This document shows, one piece after another, positions 45,444 to 56,460 of a stretch of DNA of 64,000 bases. Position 1 is the first letter of the stretch. Every line of letters starts with the position of its first letter. The notes beneath the pieces were generated by a model. It saw nothing but the letters and a program-made list of their open reading frames with translations. It did not search any database and had not been told where the DNA came from. Made by a program: the position numbers and the translations under genes. Origin of the DNA: Allomyces macrogynus ATCC 38327 (lineage: Eukaryota; Blastocladiomycota; Blastocladiomycetes; Blastocladiales; Blastocladiaceae); contig GG745352.1 in the NCBI GenBank assembly GCA_000151295.1, forward strand, positions 239,684 to 303,683, read 5' to 3'.

Positions 45444-47672
45444 ATGAACCAAATCGACACGACCCTTGCTCCGCTGACTTCTGACGCTCGAATTCGCACC
45501 ATTTCACAGGCGGTGATGGGGGCGCGCATCCCATTTGCATCGCCCATTGGCCGCACTCGTTCAGTCATCTACTGCGACTACTTTGCGTCGGGTCGCCCGC
45601 TCAAGTTTATCGAGGACACGATCCGCGACCATGTCCTGCCGTTCTACGCCAACACGCACACGACCACGACTGTCACGGCGCGGTACACGATGGCACAGCG
45701 CGAGCAAGCACGCGACGTGATACGGCGGTGCCTCAATGCCGACAAAAACCTGTATAGTGTTATTTTTACGGGTTCCGGCAGTACCGCGGCCATTGTCCAC
45801 CTGGCCACTACATTGCGGCTCTACGATCACAGCGTTTGGCTCAAGGGCGTGCCCAAGCCAACCATATTCGTCTCCGTCTCGGAGCATCGCTCGAACTTGC
45901 TTCCATGGCGCGAATCTGTTGCAAACGTAGTCATGATCCCGCTCGATGCAACCGGTCGCCAGCTGGACTTGATCGAACTGGAACGGCAAGTGGTGGTTGC
46001 AAAAGAGGCCAGGTCGCCGCTCCTGATTGGTTCTTTTTCGGCGGGCAGCAACCTAACGGGCATTGTGCTCGACGCTGATCCGATTGCTCGCGTCATGCAC
46101 CGGCACGGCGGTCTCGCGTTTTTCGACTACGCAGGCGTCGGGGCTTATGTGGAGATCGACATGAACCCGGCCGATGATGAGTCGGTTCCTGTCGCGGACT
46201 GTGGACTGGCGTACAAGGACGCAGTTTTCCTGTCGCCGCACAAGTTCATCGGCGGGCCTGGCACGCCCGGCGTCCTGGTTGCACGCAGTTCATTGTTTCG
46301 ACCAGACGCTCCGACACGCCCTGGTGGCGGGTCCGTGAATTTCGTGACGCGATCCGGACACGAGTACCTCAACAATCTCGAGGAGCGTGAAGAGGCCGGC
46401 ACGCCCGCGATTGTTGAAGCGATCCGTTGCGGGCTCGTGTTCCGCGTCAAGGAATTGGTTGGGGTCGCGGAAATCAAGCGCCGTGAACATGCGATCGCAA
46501 CAGATGCGCTTGAGCAGCTGGCCATGCACCCACGAATTCACGTGCTCGGCGACACCAAGGGCGCTCGCGTACCGGTCTTCTGCATTCAAATCGCCGCGCC
46601 CGATGTAGAAGCAACCGCGAATCGGTTCTTGCATTACAATTTCGTGTCGGCTGTGCTCAACGATTTTTTCGGCATCCAGACGCGCGGCGGGTGCATGTAC
46701 GTCTTGCCCCCGCCTCTCGACGATATTTTCGTGTTGATAACGCAATTCTATACTTTCTCCTCCCGTAGGTGTGCCGGCCCATACGGCACGTCGCTCCTCA
46801 ACCTGACCAACGACCAAATCGAAACTCTGCATACTCTCGTGAACCAGGACCCGTCCGTGCGCCGCCGTCTCGTTTCTGCACCAGCGCAACCATGCGCCTC
46901 GGGCCCTTGCTCATTGTCATCGCCAGACGTGGCCAAATTTGAGTCGATGCGTCCAGGTTACCTGCGATTCTCGTTCAACTATTTCACACCGACCACCGAG
47001 GTCGACGCTGTCCTGCGCGCCGTGACCTGGATTGCCGACCACGGGTGGCGGCTGCTACCGTACTACCGCGTCGACTCCCAGTCAGGCTCATGGTCGCTGC
47101 GGTGCACGCCCGCGGCCATGCTCGAGCTGTCGCGCAAGAACTACCGCAGCGTTCCTGAAACGCTCTTGCAGGCCGTTCCGACGCATGCATTCACATCACC
47201 CGTCGCGTCCGTGCCCGCCGAGTCGGACTCCAAGGCGCTGCGCATTGCCCAAAGGTTCGCTGACCGCGTCGGTGCCATTGTTCGGGTGCACGGCGCCGCG
47301 ATCCGCGCCGATTTACGTGACGGGTTCCAGATGTATGGCGCGGCTGTCGAGTCGGTGCGACAGTTCATGCACCCGGCCGAGGCCGTCGACATGCTGGCGG
47401 ACACAGTGGTTACTGTCGGGACTCGGAAACCAACGATGCTCATGCAGCGTGTTGCGGGACGGCTGCGTGCAACAGTATCGCGCCGCGGTAGTTTTGGGTT
47501 GACAAGTCTGGTCAGCACGCGGCCGGTGCAAGAACAGCTGGAGGAGGGCGAGGACAGCGGTGTGGACGTGTCGCCCGTCTCGTCGCGCGACGCGTCTTTG
47601 GTGAATGGCAAGCATCATCGCACGGATGGGTCAGCGTCGCATGCTGTCACTGTCGTCGGCATCGCAGCATGA
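45444..47672 (+). CDS. Class-V aminotransferase / cysteine-desulfurase-like PLP enzyme, copy 1
   Basis: First of three tandem paralogues; 718 residues. The ATG at 45444 is chosen over one 13 codons upstream because all three copies begin M(N/D)(Q/R)ID. Exons 45444-46696 and 46769-47672 (TGA). PLP-fold type I features: GSGSTAAIVHLATTL (phosphate-binding), SFSAGSNLTG, FDYAGVGAYVEIDMNP (Asp for the pyridine ring) and SPHKFIGGPGTPGVLV with K267 as the Schiff-base lysine. TRGGCM|CAGPYG is the Cys-rich loop of SufS-like relatives, and the intron splits it. After LRFSFNYFTP, where most relatives end, an extension of about 240 residues follows, shared with the other copies. The 72-bp intron is a multiple of three and stop-free, so retention would insert 24 residues in the Cys loop. 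Reaction unknown. Confidence 0.88.
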   Translation: MNQIDTTLAPLTSDARIRTISQAVMGARIPFASPIGRTRSVIYCDYFASGRPLKFIEDTIRDHVLPFYANTHTTTTVTARYTMAQREQARDVIRRCLNADKNLYSVIFTGSGSTAAIVHLATTLRLYDHSVWLKGVPKPTIFVSVSEHRSNLLPWRESVANVVMIPLDATGRQLDLIELERQVVVAKEARSPLLIGSFSAGSNLTGIVLDADPIARVMHRHGGLAFFDYAGVGAYVEIDMNPADDESVPVADCGLAYKDAVFLSPHKFIGGPGTPGVLVARSSLFRPDAPTRPGGGSVNFVTRSGHEYLNNLEEREEAGTPAIVEAIRCGLVFRVKELVGVAEIKRREHAIATDALEQLAMHPRIHVLGDTKGARVPVFCIQIAAPDVEATANRFLHYNFVSAVLNDFFGIQTRGGCMYVLPPPLDDIFVLITQFYTFSSRRCAGPYGTSLLNLTNDQIETLHTLVNQDPSVRRRLVSAPAQPCASGPCSLSSPDVAKFESMRPGYLRFSFNYFTPTTEVDAVLRAVTWIADHGWRLLPYYRVDSQSGSWSLRCTPAAMLELSRKNYRSVPETLLQAVPTHAFTSPVASVPAESDSKALRIAQRFADRVGAIVRVHGAAIRADLRDGFQMYGAAVESVRQFMHPAEAVDMLADTVVTVGTRKPTMLMQRVAGRLRATVSRRGSFGLTSLVSTRPVQEQLEEGEDSGVDVSPVSSRDASLVNGKHHRTDGSASHAVTVVGIAA

Positions 47673-49189
47673 TGTTTTGTTGCTTTCATGTGAGCGCCCT
47701 GCCTCGTTCGTTGTTGTCATGCTGCACTCAAGCGGCAACCGTTGTCTATCGCTCCGTTATGAGCGCTGTTCTGTTGTTTGTTGTTTAATTGTTGCTTTGG
47801 CCGTCGGTGCCAGCGCTTCGTCAACGCCCTTGGTGCAAAAGAACCGCTGCGCACCAGCTCGATCACCTGCGGTTTGCCCTGTCATTATTCAAATTGGAAA
47901 AATCTTGATCGTTGGAAATGAGAATAAATGTTAACTTTCTTACAAATCTCCCACATCGTTGTTGCTGAATGGGTTCCATGCTCCAGTACAGAGACTGTTG
48001 TTACTTATCGGACCATGGTTGGAGGGACCCGCAGGCGTAGTAGCATGCAAATCAAGACATGTTCTCCAGCCTTCGGCCTCTCAGGTCCACATTGTCTTCA
48101 CCACTCGTCAGCTGTGGTATGCGCTGTCAATTCAACAGGAGATTATGAGCCCACCTTTGCAACAGACGCAAGGCATGACCTCGAAACAACGATTTCATAG
48201 TGCCGGCCCGACCACGACGTGTTCGAGGGAAAATGAACTGATAGAATGAAAAGATTATTCGTGAAAAAGTCATCGGAACCTGTGGTTGGGAGTGTCGGTG
48301 CAGCATTCTCTATCGATTTTGGCGAAGGAGCCATGAAAACATTGGAGCTGCAAGTCGCAGCGAGTTCACTTAAGTTTCTTTGGCTTGAACTGGTCACCGT
48401 CTAAAACAGGTATGTTTTGCGACGAAACGAAGGACTATTGCGAATATTTTTGCCCACGCTGGCAACCATCATCGGCTCAACAGACAGAGCTCCACACCAC
48501 ACCTAGACCAGTTGCTTCCATTTCTGAGAATGGTCTTCGGTCTTCATCATTCATTCCCAGAGCGATCACCGAAGCAAGGCGAGGGGCTCGCACCACATAT
48601 GTAAACGTTCAGGGGACGCAACGGTGTTTACTTCCATTTGCCCGACCACGGACGACCCTCAATACCGAAACCCCGTTAATGACCATACCTGGGCCCTCGT
48701 GGTGCGCTCTTTCGATGGCGCAGCCGCGAACCGGAGTTTTGGCGATCAATTTTCGCTTCTCCTCCTTGTTACTACCCTGGCTCCACTTGTGCCACCTTAG
48801 CCGATGCATCTGAGAATAACGCCACTTGTCTGCCCGTGCGACGCGCGACCGCCGCCTGGAGCACATCATTTCCACATTTGGCTTGACCGGCGGCGCAGCT
48901 GTGCGCGACGGTGCGCGCGCGTTCGTTGTCTGGTGTGAACGTCAGGAGTGCAGATAAACGCATGGTCTGCACCCAACGAACGTGGTCGAGCAGTGCAGCG
49001 CAGGCTACAAATGTCAAGCCCGCCCTCACCTCAAGGAACGACAACGCCTCCATGCACGTACTCTGATCCACAGCCAGTTTCAGGAACAAGTTTGATCCCG
49101 CTTTGCTCCTGCTCTTCCAGCCAACTTACCCTGCAGGATCGCCCGCGACCGCTCTCCCCGTCTGCCAACCCGATACCCGTCGTTCGATC
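47673..49189. other. Spacer between PLP-enzyme copies 1 and 2
   Basis: About 1.5 kb without convincing ORFs. AT-richer just after copy 1 (47.7-48.4 kb). It should contain the terminator of copy 1 and the promoter of copy 2. I see no repeat bracketing the units. Confidence 0.5.
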
Positions 49190-51396
49190 ATGAACCGTAT
49201 CGACGAGATCATCCTGTCGTCTATCAGCGCCGACGCGAGAATCCGTGCCATTCACAAGTCTGTGATTGGCGCGCGTGCGCCCTTTCTCTCACCTATCGGC
49301 CGCACGCGGTCGGTGATTTACTGCGACTACTTTGCATCGGGCCGTCCGCTCAAGTTTGTCGAGGACGTGATCCGCAACCATATTCTGCCATTCTACGCCA
49401 ACACACACACGACGACAACCATCACGGCCCGCCGCACCATGGCGCAACGCGAGCGCGCACGAGATGTAATTCGCAAGTGCCTCAACGCCGACAAGGACTT
49501 GTATAGCGTCATTTTTACCGGTTCCGGTAGCACTGCGGCTATTGTCCACCTAGCGACGACGTTGCAGCTTTACGATCGCAGCGTTTGGCAGGCCGGCGCG
49601 CCGATGCCAACCGTGTTCATCTCGTTGGCCGAACATCACTCGAACATTCTTCCATTTCGCGACTCGGCGGCCAAGGTCGTCACAGTTCCGCTCGACGAGA
49701 CCGGCCGCCAACTGGATCTGGTGGAGCTCGAGCGACAAGTGGTGGCAGCAAAAGAGGCTGGGTCTCCACTCTTGATTGGCTCCTTTTCGGCTGGAAGCAA
49801 CCTGACGGGTATAGTGGTCGACGCTGATCCGATCTCGCGCATCATGCACCGGTATGGCGGTCTCGCGTTCTTCGACTACGCGGGTGTCGGGGCCTATGTG
49901 GATATCGACATGAATCCGGTCGACGACGAGACGGTCCCGACTGCAGACCGTGGTTTGGCCTACAAGGACGCCGTTTTCTTGTCCCCGCACAAGTTTATTG
50001 GCGGTCCCGGCACGCCCGGTGTGCTGGTCGCGCGCAGCTCTCTCTTTCGACCGGATCTGCCAACTCGCCCTGGTGGTGGTTCGGTCAATTTCGTCACGGG
50101 CATGGAGCATGAGTATTTGGACGATCTCGAAGAGCGTGAAGAGGCCGGTACGCCCGCTATTGTGGAGGCTATCCGATGCGGCCTCGTCTTTCGGGTCAAG
50201 GAACTGGTCGGGGTTGCGGAAATGAAGTTGCGCGAGCATGCCATCGCCAAGCATGCGCTTGAGCAGCTTACGGCACATCCGCGCATTCGCGTACTCGGTG
50301 ATACCAAGGGCGAGCGCGTGCCGGTGTTCTGCATCCAGATTGCCTCGCCTGATGTGGACACAACCGCGACTCGGTTCTTGCATTACAATTTTGTGTCGGC
50401 TGTGCTCAACGATTTTTTCGGCATCCAGACGCGCGGTGGGTGCATGTACGCTTCATCCTTGATACTGTTTGTTTTATTTCGCGATTCTCACTAACAGTTA
50501 CTGTCTCCACCTTCAGGTGCGCTGGACCTTATGGCATTTCGCTCCTCAACCTGACCGCCGAGCAAGTCGAAACCTACCAGACGCTGCTGAGTCAAAACCC
50601 GGCCGTGCGCAGCCGCCTTATTCACGGATCAGCGCCTTCGTGCAACACGGGTCCTTGCTCGCCAGTTCCTGCCAAGCTCGACTCGCTCAAGCCCGGGTAC
50701 CTGCGCTTCTCGTTCAACTACTTCACGCCGATTGACGAAGTTGGCACGGTTTTGCGCGCCGTGACGTGGGTCGCGGATCACGGCTGGCGGCTGTTGCCTT
50801 ATTACCGCGTCGACTCGCAGTCTGGTGCATGGTCGATGCGGTGCACACCTACCGTCATGCTCAAACTGTCGCGCAAGTCGCTCCGTGGCCTCCCCACCGC
50901 CGATCTGCTCATGGTACCAGCACACGGCGCATTGACAGTTGCCAATGAGCCCGCTGAGTCGGACGCCAAGGCGTTGCGCGTCGCGCAGCGGCTCGCGGAC
51001 CGCGTCGGCGTGGTGTTGCGTGCGCACGGTGCGGCGATCCAGGCCGAGCTGTACGACGGGTTTCAGTTATACGGCACGGCCGTTGAAGCGGCGCGCTGGT
51101 TTATGCATCCGGCTGACGCTGTGTTCATGCTGGGACATGTCGACGTCCCAAAACCGTCACGAGCGCCGGTTGCGCTGATGCTGCGTATGGTCGGCCGCAT
51201 GCGCGCGTCGCTTCCGGCTCGCCACAGCCGCGACAAGCAGAAGCCGACGTTTGCTATGGCACCATCGATAAACGATAGCGCCGTGACTGTGACGAATGGC
51301 TCGACCGTTCTGAACGTGGACGACAGTGACTGCGGAATGCTGCGCGCAAACTCATCGTTGGATTGTTCTGTGGCGAGCGTCCGAGATGGGTTGTAG
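49190..51396 (+). CDS. Class-V aminotransferase / cysteine-desulfurase-like PLP enzyme, copy 2
   Basis: Second tandem copy, 711 residues, ATG 49190. Exons 49190-50445 and 50517-51396; the 71-bp intron falls at the same codon as in copy 1, between the two halves of the GGCM|CAGPYG loop. Schiff-base lysine K268 in SPHKFIGGPGTPG; Asp in FDYAGVGAYVDIDMNP. The core is conserved, but at the DNA level this copy differs from copies 1 and 3 through much of exon 1. The extension keeps WVADHGWRLLPYYRVDSQSG and RVGVVLRAHGAAIQAEL, and ends in a Ser/Thr/Asn/Asp-rich tail. It stops at TAG (51394-51396), with eleven codons open after it to a TGA. The C-terminal tails of the three copies do not align. Confidence 0.88.
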
Positions 51397-52298
51397 GCGG
51401 GTTCATGGGGCAGTGTTGTGGCGGCGTGATCTCGCCATTCTGATGTGAGGGGAAGCAAGTCAAGCGGAAGTTGAAGAGCAAAGCGGGGCTATCAATTGTC
51501 GTTGTGGAATACGGGAAAATTCATGAATCACAAAGTTCAATATGCTGGAGTCAAGTGAATTGATCGGAAGTGAACGAACGAGTCCATCTGTCCACTTGCG
51601 CGGATGAGGCACGATAGAAGGCCACAGGAATAGTCTCAAGCATACAGCATCAATCTTCTCCACCCACCAGCCAGCCCGACAAATCAGCATGGTGAAGTGC
51701 AGTTGCGACTCTTTATGCAGTATCAACGACGGCGCCATGAAACAACATATTCTCCTGGTGCGCAGTACTCGCTCGCATCGCATCACAGGCATGTAAGATC
51801 AGGTGCGCAAGATGCGGACGCGGCTGCCGCAACGGCGCGTGGCGACAGTTGGACTATGCGCGTATTTTGACGATGCTTGTTCGTGCGGTGTCAGTCCTGG
51901 CTCACGGCCCTGCCCCACAACATGGCATGGGGCACAACCGCGTCAGAAGCGGCGGCTGCGGCAAGGGGCAAGCCGGGGCAAGATGCGAAACTCCCCTTTG
52001 CCTCAGTCTGGAATGGAGGCTCGCACGACCTCCCTGCAAAACAATCACGCTGCGGGCGTAGCTCTCACATGTCGTGGCCATCAATCAGCCCTCCGCCCAG
52101 GTGGCTGCGGTGCGGCTCACCAGGTGAATGCTTGACAGGATGACGGCGCCATGACAGTGCAAGGACTCTTGAGCTGGCGTGCTTCCTCCCGCTCACCCTT
52201 TCTCTCTCTTGCTCTTGGCTCAACAACAAGAACGCCTGGCCCCCGCCACAAATCGTGCTCAGCACCACAATCCAGCCTTCATTTTCCGTTCTTCAAGC
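51397..52298. other. Spacer between PLP-enzyme copies 2 and 3
   Basis: About 0.9 kb; no ORF with coding character. A pyrimidine-rich stretch (CCCTTTCTCTCTCTTGCTC, about 52.2 kb) precedes the copy 3 ATG. Confidence 0.5.
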
Positions 52299-54568
52299 AT
52301 GGACCAAATCGACGCCCTGTTCAACCCTCTTGACGCCGAAGCGCGAGTCCGTACGGTCACTCAGTCGGTGATTGGCGCCCGTGCTCCGTTTGCGTCCCCC
52401 ATCGGCCGCATACGGTCGGTCATCTACTGCGACTACTTCGCGTCGGGTCGCCCGCTCAAGTTTATCGAGGACACGATCCGCGACCATGTCTTGCCGTTCT
52501 ACGCCAACACGCACACGACCACGACTGTCACGGCACGGCGCACCATGGCGCAACGCGAACGCTCGCGCAACGTCATTCGAGAGTGCCTCAACGCCGACAA
52601 GAAGCTCTACAGCGTGATCTTTACAGGTTCCGGCAGTACCGCAGCCATTGTCCACCTGGCCACGACGTTGCGGCTCTATGATCGCAGTATTTGGGCCGTG
52701 TCTGCGCCCAAGCCGGCCGTGTTCGTCTCCATCTCGGAGCACCACTCGAATCTCTTGCCGTGGCGCGAGTCCGTTGCCAGTGTCATCACGATCCCTCTCG
52801 ATGCGACAGGCCGCCAACTCGACTTGGCCGAGCTGGAGCGGCAAGTCGTGGCCGCGAAAGACGCCGGGTCACCGCTCCTGATTGGTTCTTTTTCGGCGGG
52901 CAGCAACCTGACGGGTATCGCCATTGACACGCGCCCGCTCTCGCGCATCATGCACCGGCATGGTGGCCTCGCATTCTTCGACTACGCAGGCGTCGGAGCG
53001 TATGTGGAGATCGACATGAACCCGGCCGATGATGAGACGGTTCCTGTCGCGGACCGCGGGCTGGCGTACAAGGACGCAGTTTTCCTGTCGCCGCACAAGT
53101 TCATCGGCGGGCCTGGCACGCCCGGCGTCCTGGTTGCACGCAGTTCATTGTTTCGACCAGACGCCCCGACGCGCCCAGGTGGTGGGTCCGTCAATTTCGT
53201 GACGGGCTCCGAGCACGAGTACCTGCACGATCTCGAGGAGCGCGAGGAGGCCGGTACGCCCGCGATTGTCGAGGCGATCCGCTGTGGGCTCGCGTTCCGC
53301 GTCAAGCAGATTATGAGCGTTCCCGAGATTGAGCGGCGCGAGCACGCACTGGCCGCGCGCGCAATGCGCGTCATGTCGGAGCACCCCAAGATTCGTGTGC
53401 TCGGCGAGACCCAGGGCATGCGCGTGCCCGTGTTCTGCATTCAGGTGCTGGCGCCGGGCGACGTTGAAGAGGGGGTCGCGCCGACCAAGTTCTTGCACTA
53501 CAACTTTGTGTCGTCGGTCTTGAACGACTTTTTCGGGGTGCAAACGCGCGGTGGGTGCATGTACGTATCCCCTCTCCCTTATTCCAAACCACTCGTTTCG
53601 GGGACTGACCGAAGTCATTTTCGCTGATCAGGTGTGCCGGGCCGTTTGGCATTTCGCTCCTCAAGCTGACGCCCGAGCAGGTCGAGACCTACCAGACGCT
53701 CTTGAGCCAGGACCCGTCCGTGCGCCGCCGCATGGTTCATGGTCCTGCGCAGCCGTCGCCGTGCGCCACGAGCGCGTGCCCGCTCGTCGCGGCCAAGCTC
53801 GACTCGCTCAAGCCGGGATACCTGCGATTCTCGTTCAACTACTTTACGCCGACTACCGAAGTCGACGCTGTCCTGCGTGCAGTGACGTGGGTCGCCGACC
53901 ACGGATGGCGGTTGCTGCCGTACTACAAGATCGACCCGCAGTCAGGCGCTTGGTCGATGCGATGCGCGCCCACGACAATGCGCTCGCTGGCGCACAAGGC
54001 GTTCCGCGGCGTTCGTGACACCGACCTGCTCAAAGACCCGGCCGAGGGCGCCGTACCGGTGGGCAAGCCCGAGTCGGACGCCAAAGCTCTGCACGTCGCG
54101 CAACGGCTCGCAGACCGCGTTGCGGCCGTCGTGAACGCGCACGGTGCCGCGATCCAGGCCGAGTTGCGTGACGGGTACCAAGCACATGGTACCGCCGTCG
54201 AAGCCGCGCGCTGGTTCATGCACCCGGCCGAGGCCGCGGCGATTCTTGATGGGTCGGCCACTCCAGAAGTTGCGGCATGGTACCCGGGCAAGCTTGTCAA
54301 GATGGCTGCCAAGTCGATTCGGCGGTCGCTGTCGCCGAGGCCAAGCATGGATCGTGGGCGGTCGTCATCGTCGGCGCCGACGCTGCTGACGATGCAGGCA
54401 GCGGCGGTGGCGGCGGCGGCGGCGGTAGCTACGGACAATGATAGTGGGCTTGACGAGGAGGACGACGAATTGTCGAGCGCGAGCGGCTCTTTGTACTATC
54501 CCTTGACAGTAGGCGATGTGGTCGAGCCCACGGTTCCGGGCTTGCCGGTGATCAAGGTGGCGCCGTAA
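52299..54568 (+). CDS. Class-V aminotransferase / cysteine-desulfurase-like PLP enzyme, copy 3
   Basis: Third tandem copy, 732 residues, ATG 52299. Exons 52299-53560 and 53632-54568 (TAA), with a 71-bp intron at the shared position. Schiff-base lysine K267. Blocks of exon 1 (about 52.42-52.53 and 52.98-53.17 kb) are almost identical to copy 1, while the last part of exon 1 is the most diverged of the three. The extension keeps RVAAVVNAHGAAIQAELRDG and EAARWFMHPAEA, then ends in a Ser-, Ala- and acid-rich tail with an alanine run. All three proteins lack an obvious signal peptide or membrane helix. Family resemblance is to SufS/Csd-type and isopenicillin-epimerase-type folds; substrate unknown. 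Confidence 0.88.
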
Positions 54569-54989
54569 TCGTTGATGGCCTTCTTTTGCGTCGTTCTTGT
54601 CCTTGTCGCTGTCGAATCCGTTTGTTCAACGTGCGTGTGTTGCTTGCTGCTTGCTTGGTGGGAAATAGAGCTGTTTTTGCGATTTTGTTACGATCGGTCG
54701 TGAGACTTCGGTGGGAGACGCGTTATGATCGATGCATATCCGTGCTTCGACAACGAGCGGCTTTGCGGGCCTTGGCTGCAGCGCGCCTTAGCGCCGTTAA
54801 CGGCCCCCTGAGGTCGAGAGCGGTCGAGAGCGCAAATCACAACCACCAGCACTTGGAAGCGCGTCTCTTCGTCTCTGCGACTTGACGCCAGTACACTCTC
54901 GCTCTCCGTGTTTCGACTGGCCACGCGCGCCCGTTCGTTTTTCGACCAACACACCATCTCACCGCGCTCAATCACAACCAGGCAGCTAC
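54569..54989. other. Intergenic
   Basis: 420 bp between copy 3 and the next gene. No feature recognised; it should carry the downstream promoter. Confidence 0.45.
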
Positions 54990-55894
54990 GATGCCCGTCG
55001 AAAAATCATCCTACAACTTGCACCAGAAGGCGGCGAGCGCCGCGTCTCCGTACTGTACGTTGTGCGCTCTTGCGAACCCAGCGCGACCTTCATCGACCTG
55101 ATGATTCTCCTTCTTCACGCTTCGAAGCCAAGGAAAAGCCCGGCAAGACCGCGCCGCGCACGCCCGTGGCCGGATCCCCAGTGGCGAGCGGCGAGCACGC
55201 AAACGACCACCACCGTCCGGCCTCGCCGTCCAAGGCGGGACCGTCGCTCGGACTCGCGGATCACGCGCACGACGCGCATGCCGCGTCGCCGTCGTCGCCC
55301 TCCAAGACACACGCCGGGCTTCCTCTGCTCAAGACCAAGGGGTCGCACACGCCAGCCGAGCTTGCGATGCTAGACGAGATTGTGACCAACAACCTCGAGT
55401 GGTCGAAGCCGCCGCGCCCGCTCTCGCCCATGGGCAAGCACCGCGTGTCGTCGTCGTCGCCGGCCAAGCACGACGCGGCGGCGTCGGGCAACGATCGCGT
55501 GCCGTCACCTACGAACAAGGATCGCGTTTCGTCGCCAACTACGACGAAGGATCGCACGCCGTCGCCGAGCAAACTGCGGGCGCCTCAAGTCCCGTCGACG
55601 CTCCCCGGCGCTCCCGGGTCGCCGAGCAAGCTGCGTGCGCCGCATGCTCCAGCAGTGCTGCCCGGTGCCGCGTCGTCGTCGCCCGCCAATTCCCCTCCGG
55701 CCACGGCCGTCAAGATCCCGCCGCGCCCGGCGTCCCCGTCCAAGATCCCGCGGCCCGTGGCGACGACCAAGATTGGTAAAGCCGCGCGCCCGGCCGAGAA
55801 GATGGATGAGGCGAAATTGCGCAAGGCATTGGCCAACGACGAGGACATGCTGGATCGCGCCATGCGCAAGCCGGTGGGCGACCAGGTGGAGTAG
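54990..55894 (+). CDS. Ser/Pro/Lys-rich low-complexity protein
   Basis: I do not recognise the family. The inferred start is the ATG at 54990 (MPVEKSSYNLHQKAASAASP), spliced through a GTACGT donor near 55.05 kb to an acceptor just before KEKPGKTAPRTP near 55.13 kb, in phase. The body repeats short SPSK, PSPTNKDRV and SPSKLRAP units, likely disordered and phosphorylated on SP sites. A charged helical tip ends it (MDEAKLRKALANDEDMLDRA). The stop is TAG at 55892-55894. The same frame stays open for 14 more codons with equally charged sequence (DKEAEGKTIAERKN) before TGA, so the true end is uncertain. Confidence 0.65.
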
Positions 55895-56460
55895 GACAAG
55901 GAGGCGGAGGGTAAGACGATTGCGGAGCGCAAGAACTGATGCGGTTGCGGGCGAAGAAGAGGGCACGGTTCGGTGATTCGGGATGCCCAGCAGGCGACTG
56001 AGCTTCGCGGAAAGGCGACGGGACCGGGTGGACTTTAATTCGATCGGATAATATACGCACCGAGCGCCGTTTACCGTTGGGACGAAAGACCAGCATGGGT
56101 CAACACCAGACTCGTCGTGCGAGTCGTCTCGTGTTGGTTTGCGCGTTCATCCTGGTCGCCCTGGGTGCGACTCCTAGCTGCCCTGGCCGTACCCTGTCAC
56201 GGGATAGCGCTCCTCAGGAGACATCTGGCCGTGTTTCTGAAGCAAATCAACCAAATCCTAGCAAAAAATCCTTGCCTGGGCGGACGCTCACAATTTCGCC
56301 GGGCCACTCGCAGCAATTGATTCAAGCTCGCGAATAATCTCAACAGTCAATTCGTGAACCTGTCGTGGGCACTCCGGTCTCCCCAATTACCCATTGCCGC
56401 GGCCAATTCGCCATCCATTCCGCTCATCAGGGCACGCTCGCCGTTGGAACAAGTGCGACA
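55895..56460. other. Intergenic with one short ORF
   Basis: A 56.1-56.34 kb frame begins MGQHQTRRASRLVLVCAFIL, with a hydrophobic stretch that could mimic a signal peptide. The rest is random in composition and has no support, so I do not call it a gene. Confidence 0.4.

Noticed and set aside
56077..56337. Small secreted protein
   Set aside because: The hydrophobic stretch is short, no relative is recognised, and no promoter or intron context supports it.
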